Source: Promethearchaeota archaeon
GTDB taxonomy: Archaea; Asgardarchaeota; Lokiarchaeia; Sigyniarchaeales; SOKP01
Reading direction: 5' to 3'
NCBI GenBank assembly: GCA_019894975.1
Contig: JAGXNO010000021.1
Span: 1-59,860, forward strand
DNA length: 59,860 bases
Translations under genes and position numbers: made by a program
Shown here: positions 51,809-59,860 of the stretch, piece after piece
How the letters are laid out: each line of letters starts with the position of its first letter
Position numbering within the stretch: position 1 is the first letter of the stretch
Notes under the pieces: model-generated
Told to the model about the DNA's origin: nothing
What the model saw: the letters and a program-made list of their open reading frames with translations, nothing else
The model's database searches: none

Positions 51809-52579
51809 ATGTCGATTAAAGGAATAATTTTTGACTATGGATTTACTCTGTTTCATTTTGATAATCCTTCAGTGGAAAGATATTATGAATGTTTTAAAAA
51901 TGGTTTGTTAAAATCCGTTGAATTGTTAAAAAAGAAGCGTATTTGGAATGATAAACTAACAGATGAATTACTTATACAAAGATTTTCAAAGAAACGAGAG
52001 CAATATTGGAGAGAGAGTAGAAAAACGAAAAAAGAATTTCCAACCTCTTTTATATATAAGGAAGTGCTTGAATCTCTACAAGAAGAGAATTTAATAGACA
52101 AAATTGATCACCTCGATGAAGTAGCATATGAAAAATTGGCTGAAATATATCACTCCTTTGAGCAAAAAGAATGGAAACCTTTTCCTCAGACAAAAGAAAC
52201 GCTAGAAAAACTATCAAAGTATGAAGATATAAAGCTGGCCGTTTTATCTAACCACCCTAACCATACAATGATTGAAAATTCGTTAAAAGAGTATAATCTT
52301 TTTACATACTTCGATGCTATTGTTACTTCTGCTAAGTTTGGTAAAAGAAAACCTGATCCAGAAATCTTTTATTATACTTTAGAACAAATGGGCTTAACAA
52401 TAAATAATGAATGTCTCGTATGCGGAGATGAATACGCTGACGTAGTAGGGGGCGATAGAGCTGGTATGCAAACCATTCTGTGCGAAAGAAAATATAAATT
52501 TCCCTTTGAGAGAGAGCTAGATGTACAAGATTTGATAAGAATTGATGATATTTCTGAAATTTTAAAACATTTGGACTAA
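51809..52579 (+). CDS. HAD-superfamily hydrolase
   Basis: 256 residues. Motif I IIFDYGFTLFHFD (aspartate nucleophile), motif II AVLSNHPNH, motif III lysine in GKRKPDPEIFYY, motif IV LVCGDEYADVVGG. A large helical cap lies between I and II. Phosphatase of unknown substrate. It ends 27 bp before the tRNA-Arg on the opposite strand. Confidence 0.8.
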   Translation: MSIKGIIFDYGFTLFHFDNPSVERYYECFKNGLLKSVELLKKKRIWNDKLTDELLIQRFSKKREQYWRESRKTKKEFPTSFIYKEVLESLQEENLIDKIDHLDEVAYEKLAEIYHSFEQKEWKPFPQTKETLEKLSKYEDIKLAVLSNHPNHTMIENSLKEYNLFTYFDAIVTSAKFGKRKPDPEIFYYTLEQMGLTINNECLVCGDEYADVVGGDRAGMQTILCERKYKFPFERELDVQDLIRIDDISEILKHLD

Positions 52580-52605
52580 TTAAACATGCAATAAATAAGT
52601 TAATA

Positions 52606-52706
52606 TGGCCCGGGGGGGATTTGAACCCTCGATTTCCATTGTGAAACACGATTTCACATTTCTGGCTTCGCAAGCCAGCGCCCTATCCAAGCTGGACTAC
52701 CAGGCC
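52606..52706 (-). tRNA. tRNA-Arg(GCG) with a 26-nt insert in the variable loop
   Basis: After removal of the insert the tRNA is 75 nt including discriminator A73. Acceptor stem GGCCTGG/CCGGGCC with one G-T pair. T8, D-stem GTCC/GGGC, D-loop AGCTTGGATA with G18G19 and the arginine determinant A20. Anticodon stem CTGGC/GCCAG with loop TTGCGAA (anticodon GCG), T-loop TTCAAAT. No CCA is encoded. The T-stem GAGGG/CCCCC has one A-C mismatch (50-64). The unspliced gene has 31 nt in place of the normal 5-nt variable loop, so a non-canonical intron is inferred. Confidence 0.9.
52634..52659 (-). other. Candidate BHB intron in the tRNA-Arg variable loop (26 nt)
   Basis: Inner helix TGTGAAA (52658-52652) with TTTCACA (52646-52640), seven pairs, 5-nt loop. 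5' bulge 52661-52659 (AA^A) and 3' bulge 52635-52633 (AA^A). Central helix 52665-52662 (CCAG) with 52639-52636 (ATGG): three pairs plus a G-A. Cutting after the second nucleotide of each bulge leaves the variable loop AAATC, exactly 5 nt. The outer helix is weak (G-T, 2-nt bulge, two G-C), so the motif is relaxed. Confidence 0.7.
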
Positions 52707-52720
52707 AAATTTAGTATTTC

Positions 52721-52736
52721 TCGACAATTCTGTCGA
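52721..52736. repeat. 6-bp inverted repeat in the tRNA leader
   Basis: TCGACA and TGTCGA around a 4-nt ATTC loop lie 15-30 bp upstream of the tRNA 5' end. A TATA-like AATATT follows farther upstream. It may form a hairpin in the leader or be a protein site. Confidence 0.3.
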
Positions 52737-52882
52737 AAAAATATTAACTAAATTTCCAAAATTTTCTCTATACTTAATTTTTAATTATTAACAATTCTCT
52801 AAAATACTTATGTAATCGTTCTTTATAGATATATATAATAAAAATTTGAAATATTATTGATTTTTCTATAATTTCAGAGCTT

Positions 52883-54643
52883 ATGGAAGAAAAAGAGATT
52901 AAAAAAATCCTTTGGATTAGTGGGTTAAAAAATGCTTTAGAATTTGGAGGTGTACCAAATAAAAAAGCAATGATGGGAAAATTAATGGCTGAGAGAAAAG
53001 ATCTTCGGCCTCATGCTAAGGAAATTATACCCATATTAGATGAAATAATAGAAGAAATAAAAAATCTAAATCCTGAAGAACAAAAAAGAAAACTTTTAGA
53101 ACTTGATCCAAAAGCATTAGACAAAAAAGAAGGAAAAGCAGAAGAAAAATTATTGCCTCCTTTACCTGAAATAGAAAAATATAAAAAAATAGTAATGCGT
53201 CTTGCACCTTACCCTAGTGGCGCACTTCATATTGGAAATGCTCGAATGATTGTTTTAAATGATGAATATGTCAAAAAATACAATGGGGAGCTGATACTCT
53301 TCTATGATGATACAATTGGAAGTCCAATGGTACTAAGGGAGAGTCCAAGAGCGAAGTATGTTTTACCAGAAGCTTATGATTTGATAAAGGAGGGACTAGA
53401 ATGGTTGGGAGTAAAATATTCCAAGATTCTGTATAAGAGTGATCGTCTAGATATTTTTTATGAATATTGTGCGAAATTAATCAAAGATCATATAGCATAT
53501 GTGTGTTTTTGCTCCGCTGTTGATTTTAGGGAAAAATATAAAGAACAAGGAATGAGTTGCCCACACCGAGAGCACACAATCGAAAAAAACTTAAATGAAT
53601 GGAATGCAATGCTCAATAAGGCTTATCATGAGGGAGAAGCAGTAGTAAGACTAAAAACTGGAATGGATCAGAAAGATCCTGCTCTAAGAGATCAAATCAT
53701 TATGAGAATATCAGAAGCAAAACATCCTAGAGTTGGAGAGAAATATATCATATGGCCAATGCTAGAATTCTCATGGGCTATAGACGACTATTTAATTGGA
53801 GCCTCCCATATAATTAGAGGTATAGATTTGGTTAAAGAGGGAATCATTGAAGAATTTGTATGGGATCATTTTGGTTGGAAAAAAGCAAAACTGCTGTATT
53901 ATGGACGATTAAGATTCCCAGGATTGAAATTAAGTAAAACTGAAGCTCGTAACAAAATTCAAAGTGGAGAATATACAGGATGGGAAGATCCCAGGACATG
54001 GAGTATGCAATCTCTCAAGAAAAGAGGAATAAGGGCAGCAGCATTAAGAGAATCTTTATTGGATCTGGGAATGTCTCAAACGGGCATAAATTTTTCAGTA
54101 AATTGGTTGTATTCCAAAAATCAGAATATCATAGATAAAATATCTGATAGATATTTTTATGTTGAGGATCCAATTACAGTCGTAGTTGATAATGTTCCTT
54201 CTGATGAATACATAGCCGAACCATTATTACATCCTTCAAATCCAAAAAGGGGGAAGAGGAAAATTCGATGTGTTGCAAAAAATCATCAATTAACCTTGGT
54301 AATATCCTTTTCAGATGCAGAGAAATTAAAAACCAATCAAATTCTTCGCTTCAAAGATTTAGTAAACATTAAAATCAATTCGGTTGATCTCAATAAAAAA
54401 TTAATTCAAAGTTCTTTTCATAGTAAGGAGCTGGATAGGCAATTTTCAATAATTCACTGGCTCCCTAAAGATGAGAATATCAAAGTTATACTTGTTAACC
54501 CTGATGGTACCACATCAAATGGTTTAGGAGAATTAAATCTTTTACAAATTCCTATGGATCAAACAATACAATTTGAGCGTTTTGGTTTTGTTAATCCCAT
54601 TGAATTAAAAGAGAATTGTCTTTTCTGTTATTTTTCTCATTAA
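52883..54643 (+). CDS. gltX: Glutamyl-tRNA synthetase, archaeal type
   Basis: 586 residues. N-terminal helical extension (about 1-100) as in archaeal GluRS. The class I HIGH motif is in APYPSGALHIGNARM, and KMSKS is LKLSKTEARNKI. Then GINFSVNWLYSKNQNIIDKI and SDRYFYVEDP introduce the beta-barrel anticodon-binding half typical of archaeal/eukaryotic GluRS. Charges tRNA-Glu; in archaea also tRNA-Gln for the GatDE route. Single gene downstream of the tRNA on the opposite strand. Confidence 0.94.
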   Translation: MEEKEIKKILWISGLKNALEFGGVPNKKAMMGKLMAERKDLRPHAKEIIPILDEIIEEIKNLNPEEQKRKLLELDPKALDKKEGKAEEKLLPPLPEIEKYKKIVMRLAPYPSGALHIGNARMIVLNDEYVKKYNGELILFYDDTIGSPMVLRESPRAKYVLPEAYDLIKEGLEWLGVKYSKILYKSDRLDIFYEYCAKLIKDHIAYVCFCSAVDFREKYKEQGMSCPHREHTIEKNLNEWNAMLNKAYHEGEAVVRLKTGMDQKDPALRDQIIMRISEAKHPRVGEKYIIWPMLEFSWAIDDYLIGASHIIRGIDLVKEGIIEEFVWDHFGWKKAKLLYYGRLRFPGLKLSKTEARNKIQSGEYTGWEDPRTWSMQSLKKRGIRAAALRESLLDLGMSQTGINFSVNWLYSKNQNIIDKISDRYFYVEDPITVVVDNVPSDEYIAEPLLHPSNPKRGKRKIRCVAKNHQLTLVISFSDAEKLKTNQILRFKDLVNIKINSVDLNKKLIQSSFHSKELDRQFSIIHWLPKDENIKVILVNPDGTTSNGLGELNLLQIPMDQTIQFERFGFVNPIELKENCLFCYFSH

Positions 54644-54790
54644 ATCTTTCTAATTTTACTTTCCAAATAATACATCAAAATATTATGATATTATGCAATT
54701 ATATGATAAAATTTTAAAAATCAAGAATAAATTTATAATGGTATAAGAATAATATTGCAATAAATTTCATAATTATATAGGACACTAATA

Positions 54791-56695
54791 TTGATATCTC
54801 ATCTCCCTTGTAAAAAGTGTGGTTCCTCTTTATCCTTAGTGAAGGGTTCAGTTGTTCAGTGTCCTTATTGTAGAGCAGAAAACTTATATATGGAATCTTT
54901 CTATACCTTAAAATATTACATGTCTGATATACTGAAGCTCTCCTCATTAAGGAAAGAGAAAAAGGTTGATAAAAAAGAGATAGTAAGAAGAAAAATATTT
55001 ATCGAGACGTATTTTACAAACCTTAGGTCAAACTTTAAGGAATATAGACATTTAATAATAACCAAGTTAGATTCAGTTAGTATCAATCCTGTAAAATTAT
55101 TTTATTTAATTCGAGCTGCAGGTAATTTAGAGCTTATCATTGATAGATTCCTCATTAGATACTTAGAGGAGGATAATTCCAAGCAAAAATATCTGGAATT
55201 TAGAGATAAGGCTTATATTATTAATAAATCACTATTGGGATTATATTATAGCTACTTAGCCAAAAATACAAATAGATATAACAGATCATTTAGATTTTAT
55301 CAGTACGCAGAGAAAAATTACCAGCACGTAGTAGATTATTGCAATATTGTTAATTTAAGCGATATCCAACCTCTTTTTTCTAAGATCGGTAAATTCTATT
55401 CTGTTTTAGTGAAATTCACTACAATTATTCGGAATATTTTAGATAAAAATCCAAAACTCTTTACAAATGAATTGGAAATCTTACTTAAAGAATTGGATCC
55501 TATCTATAAAAATGATATCCAAATCTATAATCTTTATAATCAAATTGTAAATATTGTTCAATTGGAACGAAACACGTGGATTTTGCTAGAAAATATTCGA
55601 GTAGACGATCCCTTCCAATCAACTGATTCTTTTTATGAAGCTAATTCAGAAATAGATGAGGAAAACCTTAATGAATTAAATCGAGTAAGAAATTGGATTA
55701 AAAACATTTCTGAAAAATATCAAGAATATCAGAATAGCCTTCTAAAATTACATTCTGGGAGAATTGTTAAATATTTAGGCTCTTATCGTGAAGAATTTAT
55801 CTCTTACAAGCAAAAAAATGCCGAGAAATTCGATTTTATTTTGGGAACAATGATTAACAATGCTTTAGAATCTTATAATAATGAAACTATTGAAGCATTA
55901 GAAACTCTGCGGCATCTTATGCAAAAAAATATTTTTAATAGAAATCTGCTTGATAAATTAAAAATTAGACATGATGAAATAATTGAGATGGATGATGTAC
56001 TACAAAAATTTGCTACTAATTTATTCAAAAAACCATTACTTAGAAATCTAGAATCAGAATATTATAAAAAATTGATTTCTATTATTTCTGGTAAACATAG
56101 TGAGTTTGATAGACATATCTTAAAATATATTAATCAAATGTTAAAAGATTTCGAAGAAGTAAGAACAAAAAGTGATTTATCTCTTGTTGAACAGCGGAAG
56201 CAATTTATCTCCCAAATTAAGCCTAACCTTCAAAAATTAATCGATTTAAGCTTTACATTAAATGAAGAAATCCTTCCTTATCCTCTTTTTATTGATGTTA
56301 TAATTCCCAGTCGAAAATTTAAAGTTAATAATCCTGGAGTTCTAACATTATTGATTGAAAACCCAAATATAACTGATATTAAGAATATAAGGATTCATTT
56401 CATAATACCTGATTCTGTCCAAAATAAATTGAAATTTACGAGTATTAAAAAACTTAAAGCTAATGAGACAAGAAAAATCAAAATTAGAATTAACCCTAAA
56501 GAAAAAGGCACTTATTCTTCAATGGTAATGATAGAATACCAACATATTAATAAGACCTTTTGGATGCCTTCAATCAAATTCAAATTAGAAGTTGAGGAGA
56601 TTAAGAAATTTATTCATTATCCAATATACTCTAGAGAAGAATATTATCAAGTAAATGCAAGTAACATATTCAAATTTGTTAGAGATAAGGCATAA
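54791..56695 (+). CDS. Zinc-ribbon, helical and Ig-fold protein (Asgard-type)
   Basis: 634 residues. N-terminal zinc ribbon C7-C10/C24-C27 (LPCKKCG, VQCPYCRAE), then about 450 residues of helices with several heptad-like repeats. The C-terminal beta-rich domain (about 500-610, e.g. NPGVLTLLIENPNITDIKNI then FTSIKKLKANETRKIKIRIN) is like CARDB/adaptin-appendage type Ig folds. Start is TTG 54791. No close named relative is recognised. The layout recalls adapter or coat proteins, but that is an inference. Confidence 0.5.
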   Translation: MISHLPCKKCGSSLSLVKGSVVQCPYCRAENLYMESFYTLKYYMSDILKLSSLRKEKKVDKKEIVRRKIFIETYFTNLRSNFKEYRHLIITKLDSVSINPVKLFYLIRAAGNLELIIDRFLIRYLEEDNSKQKYLEFRDKAYIINKSLLGLYYSYLAKNTNRYNRSFRFYQYAEKNYQHVVDYCNIVNLSDIQPLFSKIGKFYSVLVKFTTIIRNILDKNPKLFTNELEILLKELDPIYKNDIQIYNLYNQIVNIVQLERNTWILLENIRVDDPFQSTDSFYEANSEIDEENLNELNRVRNWIKNISEKYQEYQNSLLKLHSGRIVKYLGSYREEFISYKQKNAEKFDFILGTMINNALESYNNETIEALETLRHLMQKNIFNRNLLDKLKIRHDEIIEMDDVLQKFATNLFKKPLLRNLESEYYKKLISIISGKHSEFDRHILKYINQMLKDFEEVRTKSDLSLVEQRKQFISQIKPNLQKLIDLSFTLNEEILPYPLFIDVIIPSRKFKVNNPGVLTLLIENPNITDIKNIRIHFIIPDSVQNKLKFTSIKKLKANETRKIKIRINPKEKGTYSSMVMIEYQHINKTFWMPSIKFKLEVEEIKKFIHYPIYSREEYYQVNASNIFKFVRDKA

Positions 56696-56764
56696 TTAAT
56701 GTAGATTTGTATTGTAGTCAATAATTTTAAATGTAAAGCTTTTTGTATTTAAAAATCTTTTTTT

Positions 56765-57871
56765 ATGTTAGTTATGGATAATAAAGAACTTCATAATAAA
56801 GATAAGAAACAAGAATCTCCTGAATCAGATTGGATGTTTTGCCCTATTTGTGGACACAACCTACCAAAAGTTCAAAAACTTAAGTTTTGTACTAAGTGTG
56901 GTACAAATATTGAATATATTAAAGAAAATAAAAGGTTACCATCTTCCCAAAACGTAAATCCATATAAATCTCAAATATCACCTCGTCAGTATCAACCACC
57001 TCTTATTTCTTATGGTCCTCCTAAAATTTCAGATAAAGAATTAGTTGATAATAAGGAGCATAAATTGTGGGGAACATTCCATTCCATTGGAATATCTTTG
57101 CTTGCATTCCTATTTATGAATATAATACTTGGAGGATTCTTGGCTTTTGTATCCTTTATTACTTTAGATATAGAAATTATTTATGATCTAATATCTAATC
57201 CTTATTTCATCTCTCTTATTTCACTTTTTGAACTAATTTTTATAATTGTTCCTGTTATTTATGTTAAAAGGTATCTCGAGAATCCAAGTTTTAAAAATAA
57301 TTTAATTTTATTAGGATTTACAACAAGAGGATATGACCGAAGAAACCTAATTAAAGAAGTTCTAATAGGATTGAGTTTTGCTGTGATTGGAGTATTGTTA
57401 GTTACTTCTGTATCAATTTTATTAGAATTAATAATAGAAAATATTTTTAACGTTGATATTATTCAAGATTCCAGCGAATTAACTGATGTAGGTTTACCTA
57501 TTGATATACCTAGCTTAATAGTTTTTGTTATAATCATGATATTAGTCATTGGAACTTCTGAAGAAATACTATTTAGAGGATTTATGCAGAAAGGATTAGT
57601 CAGGAGTTTAGGTAATAAATGGGGAATAATTATTACTGCTTTCATATTCTCAATGATTCATCTAATTGGTATTCTCTTTTTGGCCCTCGAATCACCAATA
57701 GTTTTCATAGTTTCCTTTATTCTAACATTCTTACCCTATTTTGCAATTTCATTGATGCTTGGATTTTTATTTCATTGGAGGAATGAAAATTTAATAGCAG
57801 TAGTTATAATGCACGGAGTTTATGATGCAATAACAATTATTTTAGCTTATTTAATATATGTGGCATTTTAA
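56765..57871 (+). CDS. CPBP-family (CAAX-like) intramembrane metalloprotease with N-terminal zinc ribbon
   Basis: 368 residues. Zinc ribbon C26-C29/C42-C45 (FCPICGHN, FCTKCGTN), a proline-rich linker, and a six-to-eight-helix membrane part from about 105. The CPBP motifs are E266-E267 in SEEILFRGF, H299 in FSMIHLIG, and the last motif WRNENLIAVVIMHGVYDA. In eukaryotes the family includes Rce1; prokaryotic members have varied roles. Whether it processes prenylated proteins is unknown. It precedes mtxX on the same strand by 33 bp. Confidence 0.8.
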   Translation: MLVMDNKELHNKDKKQESPESDWMFCPICGHNLPKVQKLKFCTKCGTNIEYIKENKRLPSSQNVNPYKSQISPRQYQPPLISYGPPKISDKELVDNKEHKLWGTFHSIGISLLAFLFMNIILGGFLAFVSFITLDIEIIYDLISNPYFISLISLFELIFIIVPVIYVKRYLENPSFKNNLILLGFTTRGYDRRNLIKEVLIGLSFAVIGVLLVTSVSILLELIIENIFNVDIIQDSSELTDVGLPIDIPSLIVFVIIMILVIGTSEEILFRGFMQKGLVRSLGNKWGIIITAFIFSMIHLIGILFLALESPIVFIVSFILTFLPYFAISLMLGFLFHWRNENLIAVVIMHGVYDAITIILAYLIYVAF

Positions 57872-57904
57872 TAGATTCTATAATTTTATTAGAACATTAA
57901 TCTT

Positions 57905-58759
57905 ATGACAATTTTAAATAAATTCAAGGTTATGGCAAAAGAAAAAAGTACTAACATAGGAATAGGTCTCGGACAATCGGATCATCAAAATGAATGCATT
58001 TTATTAGCAATCACCAACTTTTTGCGAGAAAACTCATCAATAATTTATATTTTTGGTACTACAGAATCTTTAAGTCATATAAATTCTCTAATCGATCCAA
58101 ATTATAAATCTAGGATAATAATTAATGAATCTGCAAATCCTGAAGAGGATATATTTGAGTGCCTTTTAAGTAAGAAAATCGATGGTGTTATTAGAGGCTC
58201 ATTAAGTTCAAATAAATTTTTAATGGAATTAAGGAAATCTCTCGATCCCAAAACCATTAATCGATTAGCACTTCTTGAAACTGTAAATGGGGATCAGTTT
58301 TTTTATGGACCAGTTGGTGTCGATGAGTGTAATAATTTGGGAGAAAAAATTGAATTTATAGTAAACTCAATAAAGCAATTGAAATTTCTTAATATCACTC
58401 CTAATATTAGTGTTTTAAGTGGTGGTCGAAAAGGAGATGTGGGAAGAAATAAAGAGGTCGATATCTCCATTCAGAATGCAGAAAATACTGTATTAGAAAT
58501 GAAAAAACTATATCCTGGTTTAGCTATCCACCATGATGAAATTTTAATTGAGAACGCAATTAAAAATAAATCTAATCTAATTATTGCTCCAAATGGAATT
58601 TCAGGGAATTTAATCTATAGGACATTGGTTCACTTGGGTGGGGGAAAAGCGTTTGGTGCAATCTATATGAACTTAGAACATGTCATTATTGATACCTCAA
58701 GAGTAGGTGAAAAAAGTGAAATTCAAGGTGCTCTTCTCTTGGCACTAGCTTTATCTTAA
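57905..58759 (+). CDS. mtxX: MtxX-like protein (methanogenesis marker protein 4 family)
   Basis: 284 residues. The C-terminal half carries SVLSGGRKGDVGRNKEVD, then IHHDEILIENAI, IAPNGISGNLIYRTLVHLGG and VIIDTSRVG, matching the MtxX/phosphotransacetylase-like fold of methanogenesis marker 4. The biochemical role is unknown; the family occurs in methanogens and relatives. Its presence, with the MfnD-like gene, hints at C1 metabolism linked to MCR-type or H4MPT pathways. Confidence 0.78.
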   Translation: MTILNKFKVMAKEKSTNIGIGLGQSDHQNECILLAITNFLRENSSIIYIFGTTESLSHINSLIDPNYKSRIIINESANPEEDIFECLLSKKIDGVIRGSLSSNKFLMELRKSLDPKTINRLALLETVNGDQFFYGPVGVDECNNLGEKIEFIVNSIKQLKFLNITPNISVLSGGRKGDVGRNKEVDISIQNAENTVLEMKKLYPGLAIHHDEILIENAIKNKSNLIIAPNGISGNLIYRTLVHLGGGKAFGAIYMNLEHVIIDTSRVGEKSEIQGALLLALALS

Positions 58760-58900
58760 AAATTTAAATATTACTTTACAGTTTGTTTTGACTAATTATA
58801 TAGAGGGTCTGTTCCCAAACCTATTTCACTAACATTTAAACCCGTATTCCCTAAATACCTATAATTTATTTAATATTCTCCGAATGTCTGATGTTAGAAC

Positions 58901-59467
58901 TTACTTCTTCATCATTTCAAATAAATTCACAGATGTATCAATTAAATCTCTACTTGTTTTTCCATTTTTTATCATATCTTCAATCCATAACTGAACTTCC
59001 TTCTTTTTTCCCTTAGCAATTGCTTGTAAATTTTTTAGGTTAGTATTTTGGTATCTTTTACTTAGGAATCCAAGATAAATTGGAGCTGGAGGTGTGAATG
59101 CAGACTCTTGTGGGGTTGGAGGTGCTGTGCAAATACCTTTATTTGCATCAAAACTCTCACAATTAGCACAATTTTCTACTCCTTTCTCTTTAGCGCATTG
59201 ATTGATGCTACAATGCATACTACTTGCACACCCGGGGCATGGGGGGAAACCTTCTAATTCCTTTAACATATTTTTAAAAGTTGTAATGTTTTCCTCATTG
59301 AAGCTTGATTTTGGATTCATCATGGATATAATTCCACTAAACATCGGATCTTTTAGTACTTTTAAAAAATACTTAGCACTATCTTGAAGGTTTGTTGTAT
59401 TTGAATCACATAGGTCACAACTCAACCCACAAGTGGTTATTTTATATTTATCGACCATTTCGCTCAT
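58901..59467 (-). CDS. DUF3795-like cysteine-rich protein
   Basis: 188 residues. Cysteine motifs at the N-terminus CGLSCDLCDS, then FPPCPGCASSMHCSINQCAK and GVENCANCESFDANKGICTA suggest zinc or Fe-S binding, typical of DUF3795. C-terminal helix. Starts at ATG 59467 or the ATG three codons later. Function is unknown. Confidence 0.65.
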   Translation of the reverse strand: MSEMVDKYKITTCGLSCDLCDSNTTNLQDSAKYFLKVLKDPMFSGIISMMNPKSSFNEENITTFKNMLKELEGFPPCPGCASSMHCSINQCAKEKGVENCANCESFDANKGICTAPPTPQESAFTPPAPIYLGFLSKRYQNTNLKNLQAIAKGKKKEVQLWIEDMIKNGKTSRDLIDTSVNLFEMMKK

Positions 59468-59617
59468 TCTATTTTGATATTATTTAATAATAATACATTA
59501 TATATTATTCAATTCATAAATACCTCTGATATATTTAAGGTTAAGAGGGTATAGATCTTGAAATTTATCAATTTTTCCATCATGAAAAAATAAAAGAAAA
59601 GAATTAATAAATTTAAC

Positions 59618-59860
59618 TTACGTTAGAGCTCCTAAAAACATTGCCAATAATACGACTATACCTCCGATTAAAACAGCCAAAACTATCAGAGCAATCCCTA
59701 AAATACCTAAAAAAACGGGAGTATAATGAATAGGTCTAATAGCTAAAAAAATAACTAATACTGCAAAAAGTAATCCCAGAACTCCACTTAGCACACCAAA
59801 TCCATACGGCATTAAACCTGACCCTATTAATTCTAATATCGATTCAATAACGGCAATAAC
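59618..59860 (-). CDS. Small membrane protein, partial at the right edge
   Basis: At least 64 residues with two hydrophobic segments (VLSGVLGLLFAVLVIFLAIR and FLGILGIALIVLAVLIGGIV). The frame stays open to the window end with an amphipathic IAVIESILELIGSG before the first ATG at 59812, so the real start is probably outside. No family is recognised. Confidence 0.45.
   Translation of the reverse strand, partial: VIAVIESILELIGSGLMPYGFGVLSGVLGLLFAVLVIFLAIRPIHYTPVFLGILGIALIVLAVLIGGIVVLLAMFLGALT

Overview
The window is AT-rich DNA from an archaeon, and the gene content points to an Asgard archaeon (Promethearchaeota, probably Lokiarchaeia-like). The archaeal core genes are a thermosome subunit, eL40, eL38, archaeal-type AspRS, ThrRS and GluRS, TruD, Pth2, type-2 methionine aminopeptidase, Alba, CTP-dependent riboflavin kinase and archaeal FAD synthetase. 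The Asgard signal comes from a Rab/Ras-like small GTPase, two proteins with longin-like N-terminal domains, a probable Bro1-like (ESCRT-type) protein, an Rpn11-like JAMM protein, and zinc-ribbon/Ig-fold proteins. MfnD-like and MtxX-like genes hint at tetrahydromethanopterin/methanofuran-type C1 metabolism.

Layout. 1-4.5 kb: thermosome start, eL40, eL38, a longin-like coiled-coil protein, then a KH-like protein, Pth2 and TruD. 4.5-9.2 kb: an orphan DNA methyltransferase divergent from aspS, followed by map and a nucleotidyltransferase. 9.2-9.8 kb: no gene seen. 9.8-13.5 kb: cyclophilin-like protein, VTT membrane protein, an Alba/zinc-ribbon pair, the JAMM protein and a UPF0200 kinase. 13.5-20.6 kb: Prs, hydrolase, NifU-like protein, Bro1-like protein, MfnD-like ATP-grasp enzyme and a winged-helix membrane protein whose start codon appears to be ATC. 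20.7-25 kb: two paralogous membrane acyltransferases around a GT87 glycosyltransferase. 25.2-25.7 kb: the small GTPase. 25.7-31 kb: HAD, ThrRS, translin, RibL, RibK and a CDP-alcohol phosphotransferase. 31-37 kb: GHMP kinase, CheD and CheR (one reading frame split by a single TAA), a longin/HTH protein and a nucleotidyltransferase. 37-45 kb: CoA-ligase alpha-like protein, a decayed region, methyltransferase and a heterodimeric ABC exporter. 45-52.6 kb: epimerase/ALDH, amidase, HAD hydrolases and a nucleotidyltransferase. 52.6-60 kb: tRNA-Arg, GluRS, Asgard-type zinc-ribbon proteins, MtxX and DUF3795.

The main discovery is in the small GTPase gene. Its reading frame is broken exactly inside the G3 motif by a 32-nt insert. 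The insert and its flanks fold into a bulge-helix-bulge (BHB) motif, the substrate of the archaeal tRNA-splicing endonuclease. Cutting at the canonical positions in the two 3-nt bulges removes exactly the 32 nt and restores WDIGGQ and a complete 174-residue GTPase. About 27 kb away a tRNA-Arg(GCG) carries a 26-nt insert in its variable loop with the same kind of architecture. Together they suggest that one splicing machinery handles both a tRNA and an mRNA for a eukaryote-like signalling GTPase.

A second theme is reading frames without a normal start. The CheR and CheD frames are separated by one in-frame TAA inside a continuous coiled coil. The winged-helix membrane protein follows an upstream gene in the same frame, with a strong SD but only ATC at the right distance. 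A 159-codon open frame at 39.2-39.7 kb has no standard start near its beginning.
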